From: Caldilineaceae bacterium SB0661_bin_32
GTDB lineage: Bacteria > Chloroflexota > Anaerolineae > Caldilineales > Caldilineaceae
Length of the DNA: 64,000 nucleotides
Assembly (NCBI GenBank): GCA_009841235.1
Contig: VXMH01000037.1
Location: 1-64,000, forward strand
Direction: 5' to 3'
Of this stretch, positions 36,241-44,093 are shown piece by piece. Within the stretch, counting starts at the first letter, position 1; each line of letters opens with the position of its first letter. The position numbers and the translations under genes are program-made. The notes under the pieces are model-generated. The model did not search any database. It was not told where the DNA came from and saw only the letters and a program-made list of their open reading frames with translations.

Positions 36241-37365
36241 TCAAATGTCCTCAAGGCGCCACTTTGTGTAGGCGGCGTGGCAGATACCGTCTTCGAGGGT
36301 AATCCAGTAGCAGGTAAAGAGGCTGCCGTCGTCGAACTGTACTGTGATGGGGTAGCCGACGTCGGAACCTCCGCTGTGGTTGGGGTAGTCGGGCCACATG
36401 GGGGAGGCGGTGCCGGCGTCGTCGCGCATTATGATGGTGTTGTCGGTATCCCAGGTCTTGCCGTTGTCTTCGCTGAGGACGAGGCGGATGCCCATGGGTT
36501 CCCAGCGGTAGGTGACGCCGCAGAGGATGCGCCCGTCCTGGAGGCGGAGGAGGTGGGGCGGATAGCCTTTGACTTCGGTGCGCAGCGGCTGCGACCAGGT
36601 GAGGCCGGCGTCTTCGGACCAGCTTTCGAGCAGATAGCCGCTGGTGAGGTGGCCGGGCGTAGAGTGGCGGATGTGGGCGAGGACCTTGCCGGGCTCGGCT
36701 TCGATGAAGCAGGTCTCGTCGCCGGTGACGCTGGAGACGCTGGAGGAGAGGGGAATCAGGCGCCAGTTGTCACCGTCGGGGTCGGAGCGCCAGACGAAGA
36801 CCTGGCCTTTGTCTCCCTCCTGATCTCTGGCATAGACGGGCAGGAGGATATTCCCAGCCTCGAGCCGGGTCCAGCGGGGGAAGGCGGTCATCCAGCTGAA
36901 GCCGGGGACGAGCCAGTCGCGGCGGTCCCAGGTCTTGCCCTGGTCGTGGGAGCGCATGACGAAGAGCTTGGGCATGCCGATGAGGAGGTCGTTCCCGGTG
37001 TTGTTGGGGTGGGGGCGTGCGGTGAGGCCGAGCTCTTCGGCTTCGGCGGCGCGCTCTTTGGGCCAGGACTCGAAGCCGACGGTGCCGGCAGCGAGGTAGC
37101 TGCCATCGGGCTGGACGTCGGCGTAGCGGTCGTAGTATTCGCGCGGCAGGGCGGCGGGCCAGGCGAGGGGGATGGTCTGGTCGCTGGTCTCGGTGAAGGT
37201 CTCGCCCTGGTCGTCGGAGACGAGCACTATCCAGTCGGCGAGGCCGTAGTGGTCGGCGAAGGGGGAGGAGACGACGCCGACGGTGAGGCGGCCGTCGGGC
37301 AGGAGCTGGGGGACGGGGCCCAGGGAGTAGCGGCCGGGGCGTTTGTAGAGGATGCCGTGCTGCAT
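36241..37365 (-). CDS. BNR-repeat/sialidase-fold protein C
   Basis: 374 aa, six-bladed sialidase-type propeller with Asp-boxes SDDQGETF, SHDQGKTW, SEDAGLTW and SEDNGKTW at near-regular spacing. It lacks a signal peptide and an obvious FRIP motif. The reading frame stays open to 37857, but that extension runs opposite-frame through the permease gene and is Arg/His/Pro-rich nonsense. ATG 37365 follows CAGGAGA and gives the natural N-terminus. It is the first enzyme gene after the set 4 permeases. Confidence 0.82.
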   Translation of the reverse strand: MQHGILYKRPGRYSLGPVPQLLPDGRLTVGVVSSPFADHYGLADWIVLVSDDQGETFTETSDQTIPLAWPAALPREYYDRYADVQPDGSYLAAGTVGFESWPKERAAEAEELGLTARPHPNNTGNDLLIGMPKLFVMRSHDQGKTWDRRDWLVPGFSWMTAFPRWTRLEAGNILLPVYARDQEGDKGQVFVWRSDPDGDNWRLIPLSSSVSSVTGDETCFIEAEPGKVLAHIRHSTPGHLTSGYLLESWSEDAGLTWSQPLRTEVKGYPPHLLRLQDGRILCGVTYRWEPMGIRLVLSEDNGKTWDTDNTIIMRDDAGTASPMWPDYPNHSGGSDVGYPITVQFDDGSLFTCYWITLEDGICHAAYTKWRLEDI

Positions 37366-37427
37366 GATCGATCTCCTGACTGAGATTGTAGGTGGCTTGC
37401 GGCAGATGCCTATAGAGTCCGTCGCAG

Positions 37428-38333
37428 TTATGAGGCGCGCCAGCGGGGGTCGAGAATGTCCCGCAAGGCGTCGCCGATGAGGTTGAGGGATATAACGGTG
37501 CCTACCAGGACGCCACCCGGCGGGACCCACAGCCACCAGAAGCGCTGAATGAGTGAGAGGTTGTTGGCCGACGTGATCATGTTGCCCCAGCTGGGCGTAG
37601 GGGGCTGTACGCCGAGGCCGAGAAAGCTGATGCCGGCTTCGGCGATGATGGCCACACCGATATTGAGTGTCATGTTGACGAGCACGAGGGGCATCAGGTT
37701 GGGCGTAACGTGCTGGCGGACGATTCTCCCGGTCGTGGTGCCGATAGAGCGCGCGGCCAGGATGTAGTCCAGCTCGCGAATCGACAGCACTTGTGAGCGA
37801 AAGATACGAGCGTCGAAGGGCCAGCTCAAGAAGCCGAGTGCGATCAGGAGCGTCCACGGTGTGGGGCCGATGATGGCGATCACGATGAGGAGGAAGAAGA
37901 TATCGGGGAAGACGATCATAATGTCGACGATGCGCTGGCCGAAAAAGTCGATGACGCCGCCGAAGTAGCCGGAGAGCGAACCGACAATCAGCCCGATAAC
38001 GGTGCGAATGATGACGGCGGCGAGCCCGATCAGGAGGGAAACGCGACCGCCGTAGAGGATGCGCGTCAGCATGTCGCGGCCGGTGAGGTCCGTTCCCAGC
38101 CAGTGGACGGCGCTGGGCGGCTTGCGGATGGCCTGAACATCGATCTCATGCGGCTCGAAAGGTGTCAGCCAGGGGGCCAGAACCGCTGACACCGTTATTA
38201 CCAACATGAATATGACGCCGCCGACTGCGCCGGGATTCTGCATAAAGAGGCGGAAGTTCTGGACGGCCAGCGACGGCCTTTCAATGGTGAGGGTCTGTGC
38301 CGAATCCGAGGCGTTTTCGTTCTGCGCGCTCAT
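37428..38333 (-). CDS. ABC transporter permease, DppC type (set 4)
   Basis: 301 aa DppC/OppC-family permease. Charged N-terminus of about 30 residues, first span near VGGVIFMLVITVSAVLAP, the VHWLGTDLTGRDML hallmark, EAA loop DYILAARSIGTTTGR with HVTPNLMPLVL, and the ending LRDILDPRWRAS. It starts 28 bp after the DppB-type gene and is 62 bp ahead of sialidase-fold gene C. It must work with ATPases encoded outside the window. Confidence 0.91.
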   Translation of the reverse strand: MSAQNENASDSAQTLTIERPSLAVQNFRLFMQNPGAVGGVIFMLVITVSAVLAPWLTPFEPHEIDVQAIRKPPSAVHWLGTDLTGRDMLTRILYGGRVSLLIGLAAVIIRTVIGLIVGSLSGYFGGVIDFFGQRIVDIMIVFPDIFFLLIVIAIIGPTPWTLLIALGFLSWPFDARIFRSQVLSIRELDYILAARSIGTTTGRIVRQHVTPNLMPLVLVNMTLNIGVAIIAEAGISFLGLGVQPPTPSWGNMITSANNLSLIQRFWWLWVPPGGVLVGTVISLNLIGDALRDILDPRWRAS

Positions 38334-38361
38334 ACTGGCGATTTACTCCGAAAGGTTGGCT

Positions 38362-39390
38362 CTACGAATAGGTAACGCGCGGATCGACCCAACAGTAGCA
38401 GATGTCCACGATCAGGTTGCTGAGGATGACGAGTACGGCGGTGACGGTGATGGTCGCGATCATGATGGAAAAGTCTTTGGCTTCGGCTGCCTTTGCCGTC
38501 CACATGCCGACGCCCGGGTAGTTGAAGACGATCTCAAAGAAGGCGGAGCCGCCGATTACGAAGGGTATGCTGCGGCCAACGATGGTCAGGATGGGCAGTA
38601 GGGCGTTGCGGAAGATGTGGCGGCTGCGGACGATGCGCTCCTTGAGGCCTTTGGCGCGGGCCACGGTGACGTAGTCGGCGCGCATCGTTTCGAGAACGCT
38701 GGTTCGGGTCCAGCGGATGAGGCCGGCCGAGCCGCTGATTCCCATGGCCATGACGGGCAGGATCAGATAGTAGACGCGGTCCCAGAAGTCGCCCCCGGTG
38801 CGCGCGTTGTACATGCCGCCGGCTGGGAACCAGCCCAACCTTATGGCAAAGATGATGATAACCCAGGTGGCGAAGAGAAATCCGGGCACACTGATTAGGA
38901 TATAGGTTATGAAGGAGACGATGTTGTCGAAAGCCGAGTATTGGTAGAGGGCAGAGAGCGAGCCGGCGACGACGCCGATGACGACGCTGAGCAGCGTCGC
39001 CAGCACTGTCAGGCGGATGGTGACGCGGACGCGGACTGCCAGTTCGGGGCCGATCAGCTCGGCGGTGCGCATGGCGCGGCCGAAGTCTCCTTGCACTACC
39101 CTGCCTAGCCAGCGGAAGTATTGGACATGGATGGGGTCGTTGAGTCCGAGTCTTTCGTGGAGGTAGTCGCGATTGCTGGTGCCTTCATCTTCGCCGCGTC
39201 CTTTGTAGGCCTCCTGGACGCCCAATTGGTCCCGTACTTGCTGGGGCGTCATTCCCTGCGTTTCGGCTGTCACAAACATGAAGAGCGTGGGGTCGCCGGG
39301 TGCCAGGCGCATCAGGGCGAAGTTGATGTAGGTAATGACGATCAGCATGGGGAAGGCGACGAGGATGCGGCGGATGATGTATTGAGTCAA
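38362..39390 (-). CDS. ABC transporter permease, DppB type (set 4)
   Basis: 342 aa DppB/OppB-family permease starting from TTG 39390, which has AAAAGGA eight bases upstream and gives the expected N-terminus TQYIIRRILVAFPMLIV. The frame is open a further 27 codons upstream, but that part runs into the repeat-containing gap. It has an insertion of about 25 residues after the PGDP region (about residues 50-75, EAYKGRGEDEGTSNRDYL) that the other three DppB proteins lack. EAA loop DYVTVARAKGLKERI with HIFRNALLPI; ending DICYCWVDPRVTYS. Confidence 0.89.
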   Translation of the reverse strand: MTQYIIRRILVAFPMLIVITYINFALMRLAPGDPTLFMFVTAETQGMTPQQVRDQLGVQEAYKGRGEDEGTSNRDYLHERLGLNDPIHVQYFRWLGRVVQGDFGRAMRTAELIGPELAVRVRVTIRLTVLATLLSVVIGVVAGSLSALYQYSAFDNIVSFITYILISVPGFLFATWVIIIFAIRLGWFPAGGMYNARTGGDFWDRVYYLILPVMAMGISGSAGLIRWTRTSVLETMRADYVTVARAKGLKERIVRSRHIFRNALLPILTIVGRSIPFVIGGSAFFEIVFNYPGVGMWTAKAAEAKDFSIMIATITVTAVLVILSNLIVDICYCWVDPRVTYS

Positions 39391-39409
39391 GATGCGATCC
39401 TTTTCATAT

Positions 39410-39540
39410 CCGCGAAGGGCCGCAAAGGACACCTTTGTCCTTCCACAGAGACCTTCTTCATGTTTATCCACGAAGGGCCACTAAGGACCACGAAGAACAC
39501 CTTTTTCTTTCCACGAAGGGACGCTAAGGGTCACGAAAGA
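39410..39540. repeat. CCACGAAGGG-type direct repeats
   Basis: Three imperfect copies of a CCACGAAGGGcCaCTAAGGacCACGAAG-like unit lie at 39410-39433, 39468-39495 and 39511-39540, separated by T-rich spacers. They fall in the 289-bp gap between the set 4 SBP gene and its permease, just beyond the hairpin at 39623-39656. No coding potential. Their function is unknown. Confidence 0.6.
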
Positions 39541-39622
39541 CTCCGATGTTGATCTGCGAGCGGACGACCGTCGTAGCTTTCCGCTGCACAGACTTGCCTT
39601 TTTTCCAACAAAAGTCGAGCGA

Positions 39623-39656
39623 GAAGAGGAGGGAGGAACAGTTCTCCCTCCTCTTC
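39623..39656 (-). promoter_or_regulatory. Intercistronic hairpin after SBP gene (set 4)
   Basis: Perfect 13-bp inverted repeat GAAGAGGAGGGAG (39623-39635) and CTCCCTCCTCTTC (39644-39656), loop 8 nt. On the minus strand it begins 23 bases after the SBP stop, before the repeat cluster and the permease genes. No U-tract follows, so mRNA stabilisation or attenuation is more likely than full termination. Confidence 0.65.
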
Positions 39657-39679
39657 GCTGTCTGTTCTCAGTCAAACTC

Positions 39680-41443
39680 CTACTCGATCCAGTACCAGCT
39701 GACGACACCTTTTTCACCTGATGTGCCGAGCCAGTTGAAGGCTTCCTCGGGGATGAAGCCGCCGAGGTCGTCGGTCATCACGTAGAATTCGGCGATCTGG
39801 GTGACACCCCAGATTGGGCCGTCTTCGAAGTAGATTTCCATCAAAGCCTGGGTGGCGCGTGTTTTCTCGTCGGGGTCTGTGGTGCCCATGGCGACGTTAC
39901 ACATGTTTCTGAATTCGTCGTTGCACCAGTGGAAGCTGGCGGGCCAGTAGTCCTCATCGCAGCTGCCGACCCAGTACTCGCAGTTGCGCAGTGTGTTGGA
40001 GACCCAGCCGCCGACCATGCTGATGTCATAGTCGCCGCTGGCGCTGCGCTCCTGTTGGAGTTCCCTGCCGGCGAGAATCTCGGTCTGGATTCCGATGTCG
40101 GCGAGCTGTTGCTGGAGCAGGACGGGGGCGTCACCACCTGCGCCGCCAAGCACGATGAGGACGCGGCTGGGATCCCAGATGCCTTCGGACTCAGCTTCGG
40201 CGAGGAGTTGTTTGGCCATTTCAGGGTCGAACGAGCGCGGCACGACGAGGCTGTCGTCGCAGTCGTCGCAGAAGGAGTCGGTCGCGGTCTGGTGGCCGCG
40301 CAGCCCGAAGACGGAGTCTTCCGGCTGGCCGAAGCCGAAGTAGAGGACTTCAGCCCAAAGCTCGCGGTTGACGGCAAGGGCTATGGCGTCCATGACCTTG
40401 CGCGGCAGTTTGCGGTCGTCGCCGCGATTGAGACCGTAGCCTGTCATCATGAAGGTACGGGGATGGATGGCGGTATCGGGGAGGTCACTGACGGTCTCGT
40501 AGTCGCTGGCGCCGACTTTGACCATGTCGGATTCGCCGGCGAGGAAGTTGTCGAGAGTCAGGCCGGAGTGCTCGGCGTAGCGTTTGATGCCGGGCTTGCC
40601 GTAGATGGCGTTGCCCCACCAGTCCTCATTCCGCTGCAGCTCGAGGACTTTGGCTTCTTCGTCCCAGCTGACGACGCGGTAGGGGCCGCTCGTAACTTCG
40701 GGTACCCAGGCATCGGGGAAGTCGCCGGCCCAGAGCTGAGCGGCGGTGTACTGGCCCAAGTGGTGTTCTGGCAGGACGGAGAGGAAGGCCAGTGGGCGCC
40801 AGACGAGGCCGATGGGTTCGTCGGCTTCGATGCGCATATTGAAGTCATCGATGATCTTGATGCCGGAGATGGAGTCGGCTTTGCCTTCGAAGTAGTCCTG
40901 TCCGCCGGTAATGTTGGGGAAGAGGACTTTGGCATCGCCGAGCCAGTAGTCGGCGTCGGCGTGATAGAGGAGTTCGAAGGTGAAAGCGACGTCGGCAGTG
41001 GTGATGCGCTCGCCATCGCTCCAGACGGCGTCCGGGTAGAGTTCGATCTCCATAGCCATGTTGTCATCGACGCGCTCGATGCGGCGTGCCATCCAGGGCG
41101 TGGGGGTGGTATTGCCCAGGGGGCCCATGAAGATGAGCGGCATTTGGACCATGTAGAAGGACTCGCTGCCGAAGTTCCAGTTGCCGGCGGTGATTCCGCC
41201 CCACATACCGACGCCGAAGCGGGTACGTCCTGGCAGAACGAGCAGGCGGTCGGAGTCGACGGTGTCCGGGTTGACGGCGTATTGGATGCCTGGCAGTTCG
41301 GCAGCCTCGTCAGATGCTTCCTCCATGGCGGTGTCGGCGCCGTCGCCTGTAGTTGCCGGCGCGGCGCATGCGCCGACGAGCAGGGCGAAGACCAGCAGGA
41401 GGGACAGAAGTGTGCAGTTCAACCAGTTACGTTTGATACGCAT
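39680..41443 (-). CDS. ABC transporter substrate-binding lipoprotein (set 4)
   Basis: 587 aa, the longest of the four family 5 binding proteins. Lipoprotein leader with lipobox VGAC and Cys 26, then an Ala/Thr/Asp/Glu linker. The mature part is divergent from sets 1-3: it has a Cys pair region (DSFCDDCDDS, about residue 400) and an SCDEDYW stretch, and its DAIALAVNRELWAE replaces the usual RRALxxAID segment. It heads the sialidase-fold operon, so a glycan or aminoglycoside-like ligand is plausible. Promoter at 41531-41559 and hairpin at 39623-39656. Confidence 0.9.
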   Translation of the reverse strand: MRIKRNWLNCTLLSLLLVFALLVGACAAPATTGDGADTAMEEASDEAAELPGIQYAVNPDTVDSDRLLVLPGRTRFGVGMWGGITAGNWNFGSESFYMVQMPLIFMGPLGNTTPTPWMARRIERVDDNMAMEIELYPDAVWSDGERITTADVAFTFELLYHADADYWLGDAKVLFPNITGGQDYFEGKADSISGIKIIDDFNMRIEADEPIGLVWRPLAFLSVLPEHHLGQYTAAQLWAGDFPDAWVPEVTSGPYRVVSWDEEAKVLELQRNEDWWGNAIYGKPGIKRYAEHSGLTLDNFLAGESDMVKVGASDYETVSDLPDTAIHPRTFMMTGYGLNRGDDRKLPRKVMDAIALAVNRELWAEVLYFGFGQPEDSVFGLRGHQTATDSFCDDCDDSLVVPRSFDPEMAKQLLAEAESEGIWDPSRVLIVLGGAGGDAPVLLQQQLADIGIQTEILAGRELQQERSASGDYDISMVGGWVSNTLRNCEYWVGSCDEDYWPASFHWCNDEFRNMCNVAMGTTDPDEKTRATQALMEIYFEDGPIWGVTQIAEFYVMTDDLGGFIPEEAFNWLGTSGEKGVVSWYWIE

Positions 41444-41530
41444 GTCTCTTTCTCCTTTGGATAATGGAATTGCTCAGGTCTATTCCGGGTTGCGCCGTTG
41501 CAAGGGTTCGAAGTGAGGAATCTGGTGGGC

Positions 41531-41559
41531 ATTTTAGGGAAATGCGGGGGGTCTGTCAA
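41531..41559 (-). promoter_or_regulatory. Predicted sigma70-type promoter of the set 4 operon
   Basis: Read on the minus strand: TTGACA (41559-41554), a 17-base spacer, TAAAAT (41536-41531; 5 of 6). It is about 90 bp upstream of the SBP start and would drive the nine-gene operon down to 29869. It is the best-matching promoter of the four transporter sets. Confidence 0.65.
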
Positions 41560-41664
41560 GGAGGGAAAAAATGTCGGTGCATCCCGGATAGGAGGGAGGG
41601 ACAATCTGGTGGGGAATTAATGCTGAATGCGAGGAGAGTGAAGAGGAGTGGATGGGGTGCAAGT

Positions 41665-41681
41665 GCCGGCACAAGGCCGGC
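41665..41681. repeat. Palindrome with ACAAG loop (REP-like), second copy
   Basis: GCCGGC / GCCGGC stem around ACAAG, just downstream of the FG-GAP gene stop (41698, minus strand). It shares the GGCACAAGGCC core with the palindrome at 16-36. It may serve as a terminator for the FG-GAP gene. Confidence 0.45.
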
Positions 41682-41697
41682 GCCTGCGATGGGGTGG

Positions 41698-42819
41698 TCA
41701 TGTGCCTTCGTTGCGCCACCAGCGGACTTCGTTGCTGCCGCGTTCGGCCGCGGCGACGACGTCGAGGCGCCCGTTGCCGTTGATGTCGGCGGCGATGACC
41801 ATGTTGGCGTTGGTCCAGCCGTCTTTGAGGAGCTGCATGTCCCAGGGTCCGCGGGGATCGCCGCGGTGTTTGAAGTAGGCGACGCGGCCGGTCTCGTGCC
41901 ATGCGGTGGCGACGACTTCGATGTGGCCGTCGTTGTCGAAGTCAGCGGCAATGGCTTCGAAGGCATTGGGGAATTCTTGGCAGATGATGTGTTTGCGCCA
42001 TTTGCCGGCGGCGGGGTTGCCGTCGTTTTCGTACCAGACGATCTGGTGGTGCTCAAGGGGGACACCGGTGGGGTCGTCGGGGGGGAGCATGCCGAGGGCC
42101 ATGACGACGTCGAGGTCTCCGTCGCCGTCCATGTCGACAGGGTGGCCGTGGATGGGCTGGGGGGCGTCATCGATGATGTGCTTGAGCCAGGGCTGGTTCG
42201 GGAGGTCGCCGGGGTTTTCATACCAGATGACCTGATTGGCGACGCGGGCGGTGCCGAGGAGGTCGGTATTGCCGTTGCCGTTAATGTCGGCGGCGTGGAT
42301 GGCACGGGTCTCGGCGATGTCGTCTTCGATGATGTGTTTGATCCAGTTGCCGTCGCTGTTTTCGTACCAGACGAACTGGTTGCCTTTGCGCCAGGTCGAT
42401 GCGGCGATATCGAGAGCGCCGTTCCCGGTGAAGTCGGCCACAGCTACGGCGTAGGCGCCGGTGAGTGTGCCTTCGTCAACGTAGCGGGTGCGCCACGAGC
42501 CGGCCAGGCGCGGGTCTCCCTCATATTCAAAGTAGAGCAGGCAGCCGTTGATGTTGTCGATGAAGACGAGTTCGGGGCGGCCGTCGCCGTTGATGTCTGC
42601 GACTTGGTGGCGTTCGAGCCATTCGGGGGTGCGTTTGTGGAGGACGTGGCGGGTGAAGTTGCCTTGGCCGTCGTTTTCGAGCCAGTAGAGGCCGACGTCG
42701 GTGTCTGGGGTGATGAGGTCGGGTACGCCGTTGCCGGTGAGGTCGTAGGCGGAGATGCCGTAGGTGTATTCGTAGCCGTCCTGGGCGAGGTGTTCGGTGA
42801 GGTTGATGAGGTGGGTCAT
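41698..42819 (-). CDS. FG-GAP/VCBS-repeat propeller protein
   Basis: 373 aa, seven-fold beta-propeller built of about seven repeats of some 50 residues. Each repeat has an Asp-rich calcium loop followed by strands, for example ADINGDGRPELVF, ADFTGNGALDIA, ADINGNGNTDLL, VDMDGDGDLDVV, ADFDNDGHIEVV and ADINGNGRLDVV. Such propellers usually bind ligands extracellularly, but no signal peptide or membrane span is present, so its location is uncertain. AGGGGGAC precedes the ATG. It lies outside the set 4 operon, transcribed toward its promoter, with 138 bp between its stop and the -10 box. Confidence 0.78.
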   Translation of the reverse strand: MTHLINLTEHLAQDGYEYTYGISAYDLTGNGVPDLITPDTDVGLYWLENDGQGNFTRHVLHKRTPEWLERHQVADINGDGRPELVFIDNINGCLLYFEYEGDPRLAGSWRTRYVDEGTLTGAYAVAVADFTGNGALDIAASTWRKGNQFVWYENSDGNWIKHIIEDDIAETRAIHAADINGNGNTDLLGTARVANQVIWYENPGDLPNQPWLKHIIDDAPQPIHGHPVDMDGDGDLDVVMALGMLPPDDPTGVPLEHHQIVWYENDGNPAAGKWRKHIICQEFPNAFEAIAADFDNDGHIEVVATAWHETGRVAYFKHRGDPRGPWDMQLLKDGWTNANMVIAADINGNGRLDVVAAAERGSNEVRWWRNEGT

Positions 42820-42869
42820 TTTGTCCCCCTGGTGGGTCGTTAACTATCTCGGAAGAGCCGAGTCAGAGC

Positions 42870-43958
42870 TCAGTTTCCGCCGCCAATCCATTCGAAACTG
42901 CGTACATCTCCTGTGCCGCTGGCGGCCTCGAGGCTCAGCCCCTCCTCCTGTTCCGAAAAAACCCTGACAACGGAAGTTTGCCACCTGTAGGTGACGTCCC
43001 GGTCCGGCGGCGGCGCCCACTGGCTCGGCAAGCGGTAGCTGGTGGCCTTCGTCCAAACAGGGGGCGGCAGTTCATAGATCCCTTCCAAGGGCCAGACGTA
43101 GAGGACGTACCATTCGTTCTCTTCCAGGAGGCCTCCGCTTAACCAGCGAAACAACACATCTTCGGAATGAGGTATACGTTCGCCGTCATTCGGCCCGAGC
43201 AACTGCAGCGGCAGGTACGTCTGGCTTGAACTCGGGTCCTGCTGTGAGGGGGCCCGCGCTTCCACCGCAAGAATGGTGGAGGGCACGCCGGAGACGGGTA
43301 ACCGCAGCACCTGCTCAGGTCGGATAATATCGTCCGGCCCGATCCCGTTTGCTTCCTGGATTGCCGCGACAGTTGTGCCGAATCGTACGGCAATTGAGAT
43401 GACCGTATCTCCCGGTCTGACGACATAGCGGAATACGGTAGATATTGTCGGCGCGCTGCTGTTGTTTCCGTTTTCCGAGATCGAAGCAGGTACGGGGATG
43501 AGCAGAACGTCTCCGGCGCGAATCAGCGTCCCGCCAAGATTATTGGCAGCCTGGACCTCTTCGACCGTCACCCCGTACCGGCCGGCGATCCCAAGTAAGG
43601 TCTCTCCTGACTGCACGGTATGGCGACCGACTTTGGAACCTGGCTGCTGTCCCTCCGGTTCGGCCGTTGGCGCTGTTTCTACAGTTTCCGACGAGGAAGG
43701 GCTGGTTTCAGACTGGGCCCCGTTCGTCCGCTGGAAGTTAACGCCCAGACTGCCGAACCGCCACCAGCCGATCACGATTGCCAGCAGCGTGAGCGCCAAA
43801 ACCGCATCTCGTATATTCAGGCGCGCCGGCCTTGTCCTGGGCGCGCCGGTCAGTTCATGACCGCAGAAGTAGCAGGTATCAGCGTTTTGGGCGACCCGTG
43901 AACCGCAATTCGGACAGCGGCGGCCCGCCGGAATCGTGGAACGTAGGACCTCAGACAT
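42870..43958 (-). CDS. Zinc-ribbon/LysM membrane-anchored protein
   Basis: 362 aa. Residues 15-32 form a zinc ribbon (C15-PN-C18 ... C29-YF-C32). Residues about 51-66 are a single membrane span. A Ser/Thr/Glu-rich linker follows, then two LysM domains (about 113-155, HTVQSGETLLGIA; about 178-223, YVVRPGDTVISIA). The last 130 residues are unassigned (LFRWLSGGLLEENEWYVLYVWP). The zinc ribbon would be cytoplasmic and the LysM part would bind glycan outside. Such architecture suggests a cell-envelope sensor or scaffold; no enzymatic domain is visible. Confidence 0.78.
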   Translation of the reverse strand: MSEVLRSTIPAGRRCPNCGSRVAQNADTCYFCGHELTGAPRTRPARLNIRDAVLALTLLAIVIGWWRFGSLGVNFQRTNGAQSETSPSSSETVETAPTAEPEGQQPGSKVGRHTVQSGETLLGIAGRYGVTVEEVQAANNLGGTLIRAGDVLLIPVPASISENGNNSSAPTISTVFRYVVRPGDTVISIAVRFGTTVAAIQEANGIGPDDIIRPEQVLRLPVSGVPSTILAVEARAPSQQDPSSSQTYLPLQLLGPNDGERIPHSEDVLFRWLSGGLLEENEWYVLYVWPLEGIYELPPPVWTKATSYRLPSQWAPPPDRDVTYRWQTSVVRVFSEQEEGLSLEAASGTGDVRSFEWIGGGN

Positions 43959-44093
43959 GCAAGATGTTTTGCTCAGGGATACTGTTTCGATGGATGAACG
44001 CAGTAAAGCACGGGCCCAATGCCCGCGCGCACTATCGAATTCCGGCGCCCCCCTCCACGACCGGCAAGCGGACCGTGCCGGTTCAGTAGCTTC

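Noticed and set aside
35701..37383. 560-codon plus-strand open frame, Gly/Val/Ala/Asp-rich
   Set aside because: It is the antisense of the DegT and sialidase-fold C genes, whose minus-strand products have clear family motifs; GC-rich codon use keeps the opposite frame open.
37366..37857. 5' extension of the sialidase-fold C frame
   Set aside because: It runs through the DppC permease gene in another frame and is Arg/His/Pro-rich; ATG 37365 has a good ribosome site.
39929..42843. Two long plus-strand frames (511 and 459 codons) opposite the set 4 SBP and FG-GAP genes
   Set aside because: Low-complexity Gly/Val/Asp composition typical of antisense frames; the minus-strand genes are well supported.
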